Position numbers and translations under genes: made by a program | DNA from: Dentipellis sp. KUC8613 | Taxonomy: Eukaryota; Basidiomycota; Agaricomycetes; Russulales; Hericiaceae | Assembly: GCA_002286715.1 (NCBI GenBank) | Contig: NSJX01000068.1 | Coordinates: 59,020-116,473 of the forward strand | DNA length: 57,454 nucleotides | Reading direction: 5' to 3' | Notes under the pieces: generated by a model | Database searches by the model: none | Told to the model about the DNA's origin: nothing | The model's input: the letters and a program-made list of their open reading frames with translations, nothing else | Shown: piece after piece, positions 46,342 to 56,955 of the stretch | How positions within the stretch are numbered: position 1 is the first letter of the stretch | Layout of the letters: each line of letters begins with the position of its first letter

Positions 46342-49331
46342 TCAAACGGCGTTAAACCTACAAATCCCCCGTCAGCATACACGTCGCGAACACCAACAAA
46401 AAAAAAAGCCACTCACGCATCCGAGCGCCAGTCCTTCCCATGCTTTCCCTCGTCAACGCGCTCCTGCGCACGATTCGCCCAGCCCGCCGCATGGCCCGCA
46501 TCCGGGATGATCGCCGACTCGCGCTTGCCGACGACCTTGAACTGCGAGTTGCGGTTGTTCGACTTGACGCTCTGCGCCTCGTCCTTCTTGCGCGAGAATA
46601 GCTCCTGCAGCGCCTGCGTCCGGCTCTTCTCGTCACTCTCGCCCGCCTCGCGCATCCGGTTCCGCACCTCGACGAGCTGCCCGTCGACGTACTCCATCCC
46701 GGTCGTGATCGCGTCCTCGACCGCCTTCTGGATCTGCTTCTTGATGAGTCCGGTCGCGAGCGGGCGCAGCGTCTTGTACAGAATGTCGTGCTTCGAGTCG
46801 CGGATTGAGAACTTGAGCGAGTCTACCTTGACCTTCACGTCGTGCACCTTGAACACCGACGACGGGTCCTTGTCCGAAGAATGCAGGTGAACAGTTGCAG
46901 TCAACCCGTGGCCACCAAGAAGGACGTCGGCGAGACCAGAGTCGCTGAGCTTGGGAATGCCCGACTTCTTCTTGAAGTAGAAAGCGACGTCGCGCATGTC
47001 GGCCTGCATTTGGCCGAACGTGAGGGTGAACTGGTGGTGGTTCTCGTCCTTGATGGCGTTGTAGGGCGAGAACTTGAAGTAGTTATGCGCCTCGACGGAG
47101 ATTATATTGGGGAACAGATTGCGACCCTGGAGCGTGAGGTTCTCGACGACGAGGTCCAAGCTGTCGTCGGTGTACTCGACACGAGGGATGGGGATGTACC
47201 CGACTTGGTCGACGAGGGCCGGAAGGATGACTTTGCGAATGTCCATCCACAGCTCCGGCTTGAACTTGAGGCTGCCGTCGTTGTCGAAAAGCAAGTCCTT
47301 GGTGAGCCGCGCCCAGTCGTCGCCGAAACGCTTGTTAAGCGGATCCTCGCCCATGGCACGGAACCAGTTACCAATCGTCTCGAAGAGACCGTCGAAGTGG
47401 CTCTTGTACTTCTCGTCGTAGAAGCGGCGACCAGACTCGCGGAGCTCGCGACCCTCGGTATTACACGCAGGTTCGAGGACGTAGCCAGGCTCGAGGAGAA
47501 TCTTGCGGACGTAGCTGTCAACACCGCGGAACCAGTTTCGGAACTCCTCGTCGTTGCGCGTATCCTCGACAAGCCTGTTGATGGCGTCGAAGATGGAGTC
47601 CATGCTCTGGCCATTGGCGAAGCGCTCCAGTAGCGTGCGAAGTTCGGTAGTGGCGGTCTTCAAAGCGGGATCCTGCAAGGAAATGGTCTCAGCTTATCGG
47701 ACGGGAAAAGCGCGATCGAGATAGACGTACGCCTGTCGCCTGCTGGTGAGTCTGCTTGCCGGCGCCTACAGCCTTCTGCGTGTGGCTTGCGTACTCCTCG
47801 GCGAAGTTGAGGAGCCACCTGATGCTTTCCTGGTAATCGGAGTGCTTTTGGCATTCGATGATCACCTGGTGAAACGGGTTCAGCGTCGTCAATAGATACG
47901 TATTAGTAGACAAATGTCACCTTCTTTCCACGGTAGATAAACTGATCGCGACGCTCCTCTGGGAAATACTCCTCTGTGAGGAACTTGTGCGCGCGTTGGG
48001 CTTTCTCGTTGGCAGCGTCTTTATGCTCCTGGGGAACACGATCGGTGAGACCGTTCTGCGACAGTCGATCAGCACCCCGAAGCAATTCCCACTAAGCGAC
48101 AAACGTACCTTCATGTTCTGGAAGCGGGCCTTAAGACCTTGCTTCTTCATCTCAGGATCGGTGTTCTCGTCGTCGAGCTCCCTGCAACACAGTATAAGCA
48201 AATGATCACGGCGTCGACGAAAGAACTTGCTCTTGGGTGCTCTGGACCTGCTCGCCGGCCACTTTGGCAGCCTGGTCTGACGTACCCTGCGCGCGCTCTT
48301 TGGCTTCTTGAACGGCCTCGTCGCCTTTCCTAACCTCGCCTTCGTGCTCAACCTCGGTACCCTCCTTGGGATGGTGACGAATCTGAGCGTCTTCGTGTCC
48401 AGGGATAGGGATGTTCACCTCAGCGACAGGCGTCTCATCGGGGCCGACCTTCTGGCCACCAGCGGTCTGGAACTCATCCTGGGGTGCGGGGCGGTCGATG
48501 TTGGCAAGAGCGTCGGGGTCGGGACGGACGCTGTCGGCGGCTTTGGCGGCGCCACGGGCAAGAAGATCGCGGCCGATGAGAGAGAAGTCGGAGAGGAGTT
48601 TGCGGACCTCAGAGTTGGTCGCGATGAGGGTGAGGAGGGTACGAAGGTGTTGGACGGCTGTAAATCCAAACGAAGTCAGCGTGGGCGCTAAAGGGACACC
48701 AAGAACGCGGCTCAAGGAGACGGGCGCGTGACGTCATTACAGACCAACCAAGTTGCAATTGAGCGCCCGCGGCGTTCAACCCGCTCGCAACTCGGACGCG
48801 ACGCGCACGACGCTCGCCATGCCCGCCGCGCGCAAGAGACAGACGGCGGCTCACCTTTTTGACCGTCCTGCTTGGCCTTTTCTCTGTCGACAGGGAGAAC
48901 ATCGTTCGGGTCTTTCTTCTTATCCTCGAGGCTCACGTCGCGCGTGTGCCAGAGGAAGTTCTGGAAGAGCTCATCCGAATTCTTCTCCTGCACCATCAGG
49001 CGAGCGGTCTCGATGATGTCGCGGGTGTCCTGGATGAGCTTGCGCCCTTCGGGCGACAGCTTGTCTTCGGAGACGGGGGAGTGGTTGACTACATAGGTGA
49101 GAGCATGGTCGATCTGCTCGTTGGTGGGATAGCGGCCGTTGCGAAGAGCCTCAATCACGCCGTAGAGGCGGATCTACATGCGCCTGTGAGCGAAAGGGAG
49201 GCGATAAGCGCGACAGATAGACACACCTTGCGGTCGACATCGGCGTTCTTCTTTGCCTTGTCGACGGGGTCTGCGACGGCGTTGGCGGGCGGGTTCTCGG
49301 TGGTATTTTTTTGAGCGGGAGGAAGAGACAT
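46342..49331 (-). CDS. HAM1-like (DUF4449) protein
   Basis: Large fungal protein of the HAM1-like family, whose C-terminal domain is related to lipid-binding BPI-type folds; yeast-type HAM1 pyrophosphatase is unrelated. The start is MSLPPAQKNTTENPPANAVA. The N-terminal HAM1 domain has RNGRYPTNEQIDHALTYVVN, DTRDIIETARLMVQEKNSDE and LFQNFLWHTRDV, then AVQHLRTLLTLIATNSEVRK and LLSDFSLIGRDLLARG. A charged Glu/Gln/Lys linker of about 120 residues follows. The C-terminal domain includes FRNWFRGVDSYVRKILLEPG, IPIPRVEYTDDSLDLVVENL, MRDVAFYFKKKSGIPKLSDS and GLADVLLGGHGLTATVHLHS. Seven or so introns; the last exon is only a few codons and ends FNAV. About 880 residues. Proposed role in lipid binding or membrane contact is inference. 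Confidence 0.88.
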
Positions 49332-49969
49332 GGTGGTGGATAGAGTCAAGTGATGTTCGAATTGTTGAGCGGCGCGAGGTTAAGTACTTCGCGCTGTACG
49401 CCAATGACGGCCCCGCTACGTCATCTCGTTGGTCCCCCATTAGCCAGTCGTGACGTGATGTCACCAGTGCCAATCCCAAGTATCCACCTCCATACAATCC
49501 CAAGTCTACACCGTCCGTGGAGTCGCTGTCACTGGCAGCTCGTCTATCGTCTACAACGTTCTCGTACGGCCTCTTTCTTCCCTTATGTTCCCGCTCATGT
49601 TCTCACACAGCACTGTGGCCGGATGCATAGAAACATGCAGCACACTCTGCATTCATGCATGTCTGTACAGCGTGGATGATAGCGCCCGACCGCTTGGACT
49701 GAATATCGGGTCAATCGAGCAACGCTATCTATCCGGCACCGCTCAATTTCACAGCATACGTACGTCCTCGCTGGCCTTGTTAACATCTGGATAACGGAGC
49801 GCCACTCGTCGAGGCTGTTACACACCTACGCAATATATTTCAATTACCGGTAGCCCAACGCTAGTCGTCTTTTCAGCTTGTTGCGTCAGCGTCGACTCCG
49901 AACTCCAATTGCCAGGGGCTGCGGGGGGGAGCGAGCCATCATGTACGCACTATGAAATACTTTCCACAA
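49332..49969. other. Spacer upstream of the HAM1-like gene
   Basis: No gene is seen. It should hold the HAM1-like promoter on the left; on the right it runs into a tRNA gene. Confidence 0.4.
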
Positions 49970-50067
49970 GGCACTATAGCCAAGTGGTTACGGCGACAGA
50001 TTCGAATCTCATTAAATTTGCTATCTGTTTCCCTCTGGGAGCGCAGGTTCAAATCCTGCTGGTGTCG
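49970..50067 (+). tRNA. tRNA-Ser (CGA), 16-nt intron
   Basis: Same tRNA-Ser body, with anticodon CGA in the loop TTCGAA and a 16-nt AT-rich intron before the final loop base. The A and B boxes are intact and T runs follow at about 50092-50110. Confidence 0.96.
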
Positions 50068-50257
50068 CCTTCGTTGGATAAGTCGCAGTGTGTTTTTTAT
50101 TTTATTTTTTCTCCACAGCCCAGCTGGATACCTACATATCTTCGATAATGACTGCTCGAAGCTGTTCATGCCACACGGTGCATATGTGTAAGCCCTGTAC
50201 CGTCTGTGCATCAAACGTCTTGATCGTTCGTGTCACAAGGTAAACAAAAAACGAATA

Positions 50258-50352
50258 CGACACCAGCAGGATTTGAACCTGCGCTCCCAGAGGGAAACAG
50301 ATAAGTACTTATAGATTCGAATCTGTCGCCGTAACCACTTGGCTATAGTGTC
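50258..50352 (-). tRNA. tRNA-Ser (CGA), 13-nt intron
   Basis: Minus-strand copy. The acceptor starts GACACTA, anticodon CGA, and the 13-nt intron differs from that of the neighbouring plus-strand CGA gene. A TTTTTT terminator lies just downstream on this strand (A run at 50245-50251). Identical to the copy at 51992-52086. Confidence 0.96.
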
Positions 50353-51651
50353 TTGAGATCGATGTCGCCACGATCAGCCGAGAGATCTCCATACGTGCGT
50401 CTCGTCCCGAAGTTGACAAGACCTTGACTCTGTCACGGTCTCTTGTCCTCCACATCGAAGACGCTATTCGCGACACATCCATTGCCGACGCTACCCGAAC
50501 TGTCCAGTGATTGGGAACATCGCACCCCCGTCCCGGAATATCGTCTACAAACACGCCGCCTTGATCAGACTCCTCGGCGGCGGCGCTGCTCAAAAGTTAC
50601 GCGGAATACACGAGCTTCTCTGGGTACAGTACGCGATAGACCCCGCCGCTCGTCGAGCCTTCTTCGCCGCACCTGCGGGCCCCGCACGGGTGCGATGCTC
50701 CACAGGCAAGAGGCGTGGGGTCGACCAGCTGGAGCCCTGTGAACGCGCACGGCCCTCGTTACTCGACGTTTCGTTCTAGCGTGCCATCCTTCGGACTCAA
50801 GTACGCACGTCGATTCTTGATGGCGCTGCTGTCAGTCGAAGCACCGTAACGACCTTCCCTCCGCAACGCACTTCGTGGGCTGCGGATTATACGAGTCCAA
50901 AATAATCTGGTAGCTGCACATTCTCTTCTGATCATAGTCAGCACATTCATTCATTCATTCCTTATATTGCTAGCTGAATCACTACAATGCTCGTCTCTTC
51001 GTAGCCACGCACGCTCCACGGTTCCCCGCATGCACACAGGTGTAGCGGGCGCTAGCTCGGGACTCGAGCTCAAGGACTGCGACTCGGAGAGGACTCACCA
51101 TTCTCAATCAGTGGCGAATCGCGAGTGCGTCAAAGAGTACCGGCGTCCGGTCCAGCTTCTGCCTGTTCTTTTCACGCCGTCCGACGTCAAGAGGTCGTGC
51201 GTGCTGACAGCCAGCGCCATTGCGCATCCCGGATTCCGTCTTCACCTCGGTTAGAAAGGTGAGTCATGCTGGGCGACGAGATTGGGAGAGGTTGAAGGGG
51301 GCGAGGGATCACGCTGGCTGCGAGGACTGTGGTTCATCGGTACACAGGGTTGCGGACCACTCGATTCCGAGACGGGCACGCTGCGACAGCATCGGAAAGA
51401 CCGGCACTGGGATTATTTCTGTGGGTCTGGATTTGAGCGCTACTTCGGAAGACGATGCAGAATGTATGTACTCGTACATAGCTGATCGAAATGCGAGTTC
51501 GATGAGGATACCGTACTTCGACTGTACTTGCAAATTGTGAGTTCCTCCGCAAAAGAAATCCAGGAATCCTTCTCATTGTCAAATATTACCGATAAAACAG
51601 ATCTGTCGTACGGCAAAATGCCAAAAACTAACTGCTGGCTCAGTTGGCTAG
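50353..51651. other. Spacer between tRNA genes
   Basis: No supported gene. A plus-strand frame at 50507-50779 (YKHAALIRLLGGGAAQKLRG and so on) is the most protein-like piece but stands alone. Four copies of ATTC in a row occur near 50945-50965. Confidence 0.35.
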
Positions 51652-51760
51652 CGACACCAGCAGGATTTGAACCTACGCTCCCAGAGGGAAACAGATATGG
51701 ATCTGGAAGCAAGACTGCCGTCGTTCAAATCTGTCGCCGTAACCACTTGGCTATGGTGTC
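51652..51760 (-). tRNA. tRNA-Ser (TGA), 27-nt intron
   Basis: The only TGA-anticodon copy. It has the longest intron in the set (27 nt, GC-richer than the others) and a fully paired acceptor GACACCA/TGGTGTC. One T-stem pair is G-T instead of G-C. Boxes A and B are intact. Confidence 0.95.
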
Positions 51761-51991
51761 GTGAAGGCTGAATAAAATATTATGTCCATGACCCTTTTAC
51801 GCTTTCTGCGTTCACGACGCGATCCTGGGGTGGCCGAAGCGTTGCGAAGTCCGCACTTCGACGATCTACGCTGGTACCGGTATGTTCAAATGCATCGAAA
51901 TCATGTACCATAAACACGTTGCGAGAAGCGACATGCTGGTCGACTGACGACGGCTGACAGATTAAAAATGAAGGAAGAAGAAACATCAAAA

Positions 51992-52086
51992 CGACACCAG
52001 CAGGATTTGAACCTGCGCTCCCAGAGGGAAACAGATAAGTACTTATAGATTCGAATCTGTCGCCGTAACCACTTGGCTATAGTGTC
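51992..52086 (-). tRNA. tRNA-Ser (CGA), 13-nt intron
   Basis: Identical in sequence to the gene at 50258-50352, including its intron, which indicates a recent duplication or gene conversion. A TTTTGATGTTT-like terminator follows on the minus strand. Confidence 0.96.
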
Positions 52087-52800
52087 ATGTGTGTCGCCAA
52101 CCCTTTAGAACCATATAGAGGAGGACCAGATATGAGACCGTTTCGTCGAAGGACGTGGTCAAAGACACCTGCATCGCTTCGTTGTTTGTTACTATGATCA
52201 TCGTCATCCCAGCGCATCACTAGCTTGCGCAGCGTTCAGGCGTTGCTCGCTCGACAGAATAAGTTCCGAAGTACACGATCGTCCCAATGGAAGTAGTCTG
52301 TTCGTTGTCTGACTGTTCTGGTGAGTGACGACCGTTTCTTGTTTCGTCGCAATGTTGCTGTACCCGTGCTCTTCCACGTCGCTGCCTCCACGCTATAGGA
52401 ACTCCCATCAACCCGCTTTTTCATTGCACATCCTTTTGACAGATACCCTCGTATTCCGGCACCGCTTGGCGACTCCCCATTTACTTACTGAGACACCGGC
52501 CAGCGACAGCCTACCGTGCACAAGAAGGGATACGCGTACGCATAGCTAGGCCCGTACCATGATATCGTCGCTCGCCCTTCTGTCCATCTTTTGATTCAGT
52601 ACTACGTTTGCGCCGCGCGTACAAAGAGGACGGCGTCGACCCACCATGCTCAAGTTCGGACCGGCTCCCTAGTCTCCTCCTCCGAACACAGGTGATGGAT
52701 CTTATTTTCTTACACCCCCAGCGCGCCTCTTCCTACCTTGCTCGAGATCGTACTCGGTGCCCAGACCCCCGCCCACAAGCGAACCTCCCCTTGCGAGCGC
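52087..52800. other. Spacer before broken copy I
   Basis: No gene is seen. Open frames here are short and lack domains. An exon 1 for copy I could lie here, but I could not identify one. Confidence 0.3.
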
Positions 52801-52849
52801 ACCCCCGCTCACGAGAACCGGCAATGGTTCATATTTTCTGACGCCCGCG

Positions 52850-53713
52850 GAGTGCCTCCTTCGTTAAAGTCACTGGCATCGTCATCGCCTCAGGCGACAA
52901 CCTCAAGTTCATCTGCTCTGGCTCCGACTACGAGTTCGGTCCCGCCGACATCGAGCCAGCCCGCGAGTCCCAGCTCTCCGTCTACGACGCCTGCTCTCTC
53001 TTCGTTTGCGACGCCCTCTCGATCCACGACGACGCCCCCTTTCGTCTATGACAGGTTCTTCTTCATCGATGCGTTCTACATCTTCGACGCCTTTGACGCC
53101 GCCATCGACGCCACGCTCGAGCACGCGTTGAACGACGACATCACCGCCAGCTTTGAGCGTGCCGTTGACGTCTACTGCCGGGCATTCAACTTCTTCTCCG
53201 ACGACCAAACCTTGGACTATATCAACATCTGCCCATATCTCGCCCGTGCACGCTCAAATGTGATCGCCCAACAAGAGTCCGACGCCGAAGGACCCGACGA
53301 ATAGGGATACGTCGAACACAAACTCGTCGAAAACGGGCTCGTCGAATAAGGACTCATCCAGCAAGCAAGGATCCGACTTCGAAAAATCCGTCAAACAAGG
53401 GCTCACCACGCCCGTGAGTGTACCCTCCTAATAGGCGTACGTTGTCCAAGTGCTGATTCGCATCAACTACTATTAGCGCTGGACGCGGTGCTTTCTCGCC
53501 TTCGATTTCGTTTCGCTTCCACGACATAATGACGTACGCATGGTTCATTCTTTATCTGAAACTGCACTCCAAGATATTTGGTCCAGGCCAACTGGGTACA
53601 CGATATCATTCGCGATTGCGGCAATCGCTGTATTTGTTATGTTCAGGACGCTGATGTACATGCGTAGATGGAATTCGGCGCAGCAAAGTAGAAGGATGCT
53701 CAGTGGTGCTTAG
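52850..53713 (+). pseudogene. Array-family copy I: good 3' end, broken core
   Basis: Exons 3 (53477-53533) and 4 (53587-53713) are complete and in family phase. Exon 3 gives AGRGAFSPSISFRFHDIMT, parallel to AGRAAPGEFLSPAHMHG in G. Exon 4 gives PTGYTISFAIAAIAVFVMFR and TLMYMRRWNSAQQSRRMLSG. Upstream, a Ser/Thr-rich core is present (SSSPQATTSSSSALAPTTSS, later SNTNSSKTGSSNKDSSSKQG), but it changes frame at least twice between 52.9 and 53.4 kb and has in-frame stops in the continuing frame. No exon 1 or SFSVDFSF motif was found. It could also be a gene with introns I failed to see, or the site of sequencing errors. Confidence 0.55.
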
Positions 53714-54199
53714 ACTTTGTTCCTGATGGCTGGGCATCCTTGTTTCTATGACGCATGCAGCTCTATTATTGAGTTGACATGGCACCTGCGGCGAAGTTCC
53801 ATCATGTTGACACGCAAGGACCTGAAGGCACCGAGGTCGCAACTCAACGGTCTCAATTCACCGACTCATCCGACTATTGGCTCAACGACGGCCTGCCATG
53901 ACAGCATGCACTCGAGGCCCACATCGCAACATCATAGTTCGTATATGAATCTCCATCACTCACCTGTCCATCTCTTGATTCGGCGCTCTGCCTTCATAAT
54001 CATTACATGCAGTGCAAGTATCATACATAGAGGACTGGAATCTCTAACATGACGGTGCGGGCCTCTTTCACTTTGGTTTCTGCCCCCACTTGCGTTCGCA
54101 GGCGAACGTCGATCCATTTTCATTCGTTTTCTCCACATTCGCTCATTTGTTTAGTTCTACTTGGTTTTTCTGTCCGATCCCTGGTGGATATCGTTGACA
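53714..54199. other. Intergenic spacer between I and H
   Basis: No gene is seen. The right part should be the promoter of H; pyrimidine-rich sequence and short C/T runs precede its ATG. Confidence 0.4.
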
Positions 54200-56649
54200 A
54201 TGGCTCCTGTTCTTCCCCGCAGTCCGTCGCACGACCAAGTTTACGAAAAATCCGGCGAAGCAATACCCAGTGAGTAGTTTCGGCACATCTCCCACTACCT
54301 CACCAGCAACATGACTCACAACCTACCCATTCAGCACCCACGTCTGTATCTCAGCCCGAGAGTCATGTCGTTGCACGTCTTTTCCCTCCGTTGATTTTTC
54401 CTCCGCCACGCCCCAAGACGACAAGTACATCAAGCACGCCACTGTTAGTACTTCCCACCAACTTCACCCCGCCACCTCTCGGGCACGGCCCCGTCGTCCA
54501 TCCCAGCAGTCTTCCAACCCCTGCGCCTACGTCAAGCTCGACTGACGGTGCTGGACTCGCCTCAAACACAGACGGTCCCGGACTGGCGTCTACTTCGGGT
54601 AATGGGGCTGGTCTTGCAACCAGCTCAACCGACGCGCCTCCGCCGAAATCGAGCTCGACGAACGCACCCCCGCCGAAATCGAGTTCGACCAACGCGCCTC
54701 CTCCGAAGTCAACCTCGGCCGTGGAGGATCCACCTTCGAAATCCTCTTCCGCCAAGCCGCCACCGCCCACTTCGACTTCGAAGGCGCCGCCGGCGTCTAC
54801 GACTTCGAGTTCGAGTGTGCCGCCCCGGTCTTCGACAGCGAGCTCAAGCACGTCATCATCAGCGGCTACGCAGTCATCGAGCAAGGCCTCGGCTTCTAGC
54901 TCCCGCGCGAGCACGCTCCCGCCGTTCAGTGCACCTACGACATCATCCAAGCCCCCACCGACGTCCAGCGCGCCTCCCGCATCCAAGACGGCGTCTTCGA
55001 CATCTACAGCTAATCGTGCTTCAAGCACTCAAGCGACGTCCTCCGCGCGGACTAGTGCACATACTAGCTCGAAACCACCATCGAAGACCAGTACGCACTC
55101 ATCATCTACACCATCCGCGAAGCCTACCGGTGGGGGCTCTGGCGGTGGGGGCTCTGGCGGTGGAGGTTCGGGTGGCGGAGGTTCTGGCGGTGGGGGCTCC
55201 GGCGGTGGGGGCTCTGGTGGCGGAGGTTCGGGAGGTGGAGGCTCGGGAGGTGGAGGCTCGGGAGGTGGAGGTTCGGGAGGTGGAGGCTCGGGAGGAGGTG
55301 GTTCTGGCGGGGGTGGTTCTGGCGGAGGAGGCTCTGGCGGAGGAGGCTCTGGCGGAGGAGGCTCTGGCGGAGGAGGCTCTGGCGGAGGAGGCTCTGGCGG
55401 TGGCGGGTCTGGTGGAGGAGGCTCTGGCGGCGGTGGCTCTGGCGGCGGCGGGTCTGGTGGCGGAGGCTCGGGCGGAGGCGGTTCGGGTGGAGGAGGCTCG
55501 GGTGGAGGAGGCTCGGGTGGAGGAGGTTCTGGTGGCGGGGGGTCTGGTGGTGGAGGCTCTGGTGGAGGCGGTTCTGGCGGAGGTGGATCAGGAGGTGGTG
55601 GTTCCGGTGGTGGAGGGTCAGGTGGAGGAGGGTCGGGCGGCGGAGGATCAGGTGGTGGTGGTTCTGGGGGCGGGGGCTCAGGTGGAGGCGGTTCGGGGGG
55701 CGGTTCAGGTGGGGGCGGGTCTGGTGGAGGAGGGTCAGGAGGTGGAGGGTCTGGTGGTGGTGGGGACCAACCTCCACCAGGCGACCCCGGCAACAATAAT
55801 AACAATAATCCGAAGTCTGAGTCGGTTTCGGCATCAAAACCCACCTCTTCGGAATCAAAGCCCACGTCCTCGGTTTCCAAGCCTTCTTCTTCCGCGTCAC
55901 ACTCTGCTTCTCAGTCCGCGAGCAAGTCTGCATCCCAATCCGCATCCAAATCTGCGTCCCAAACCGCGTCCAAGTCTGCGTCAGAGGAAAAGCCAAAGCC
56001 ATCAGCCTCCTTCAGCGTCGACCTGTCGTTCCAGCCAGAGCCGACGGAGGCGCCCTCTGTGTCGGCATCGGTTCCAAAGAGCGCGAAGACGACCCGAAGC
56101 GCGTCCGCCTCTACCTCTGCTTCAACCTCTGCATCCGCTCAAAGCAAGGCATCTTCGTCATCTGTACCGCCATCGTCGCGTTCGTCGAAGCCAAAAGCGA
56201 CGAGATCGTTCGACATTACGCTGTCACTCACACCCGAGGCGACTTCATCTACGTCTACGGCTGCAGCAATCTCTAGCACGATTACTCCCGCGCCATCTGC
56301 GAGTGCACCGCACAGCAGCGGTACAGTACAACCGTCGCCCCGTCAACTGTGAGTCTACGCGCATCTGAATCGGTTCGACACACCGATATACTGACTTGCC
56401 TCTCTCAGTATTGACCGTGACATGCTGCTGCTTCCTGCATCCATCCGTGAGCAAAAAGCTCTGTACGTCTCACCTTGCTTTTCTTCGAAATCGTGTACTG
56501 ATACCTTTGATTCTAGGACGGTTGGGTACGCAACACCCTACGCGGCCGCTGCTGCGGTGGTGCTAATGGTGATGTTCGGAATGCTGCTCGTCTCGCGTAG
56601 GTTGGGACGGACGCGGCGGGGGAATGACAAGAAGCTTGGTAGCGTTTAG
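54200..56649 (+). CDS. Array-family member H: (GGGGS)n core TM protein
   Basis: 756 residues in four exons (54200-54269, 54335-56348, 56409-56462, 56517-56649), with intron phases 1, 2, 2. Exon 1 is MAPVLPRSPSHDQVYEKSGE then AIP. Exon 2 has a Pro-rich start, a Ser/Thr/Pro region with repeats PPPKSSSTNA, then 42 Gly-Ser units of which all but one are GGGGS, then a Ser/Lys region (SASKSASQSASKSASQTAS), and two beta motifs, SASFSVDLSFQPEP and RSFDITLSLTPEA. Exon 3 is IDRDMLLLPASIREQKAL. Exon 4 is TVGYATPYAAAAAVVLMVMF, GMLLVSRRLGRTRRGND, ending KKLGSV. The clearest complete example of the family. No signal peptide; a single C-terminal span with a basic tail would place the long part outside the cytosol. 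Function unknown. Confidence 0.83.
55129..55764 (+). repeat. 42-serine (GGGGS)n coding array
   Basis: From the serine codon at 55138-55140 to that at 55750-55752 the spacing is 612 nt: forty 15-nt units and one 12-nt unit (GGGS, near 55697-55708). Glycine and serine codons vary freely (GGT, GGC, GGA, GGG; TCT, TCG, TCA, TCC), while the pentapeptide is kept. This points to selection on the protein repeat, or to expansion followed by silent change. Confidence 0.95.
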
Positions 56650-56955
56650 AGACTTCGTGTTGATTTTCCGACCGGACTGTTTAGCTTGCGAAGATGTTCA
56701 TCGTTGGTACAAGGAGGATATGTAATGTGTGAGCTTGAGTTAATGAAGCAAAGAGCGCAATCAATCAGCAGGTGTGCATTGACATGGCCACCGCGACTTA
56801 CATGGGCGTATCGTGTAGTATTCGATAATCGTCAGTGGAGTAGAAGAGACATATAAGTAGACCTCCTACGATTGGTACGCACAAGATACATCTAGGGTTA
56901 TTATCTCTACTCCAAATTATGAAAAAGTAGACAGACAAGCACGATCATCTGATAC
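56650..56955. other. 3' flank of member H
   Basis: No gene is seen. It runs from the stop of H to a tRNA-Ser gene on the opposite strand. Confidence 0.45.

Noticed and set aside
46342..49331. HAM1 nucleotide pyrophosphatase (ITPase)
   Set aside because: The similarity is to the HAM1-like/DUF4449 family; none of the ITPase motifs are present and the protein is far too long.
55129..55764. Vector or synthetic linker contamination as the source of GGGGS repeats
   Set aside because: Codon use varies through the array, and the flanks have introns and motifs of the local gene family.
55029..55880. Pro-rich minus-strand frame opposite the Gly-Ser array (PPPPDPPPPEP)
   Set aside because: It is the antisense of GGGGS codons. 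Only the plus strand gives the conserved four-exon plan with a membrane exon.
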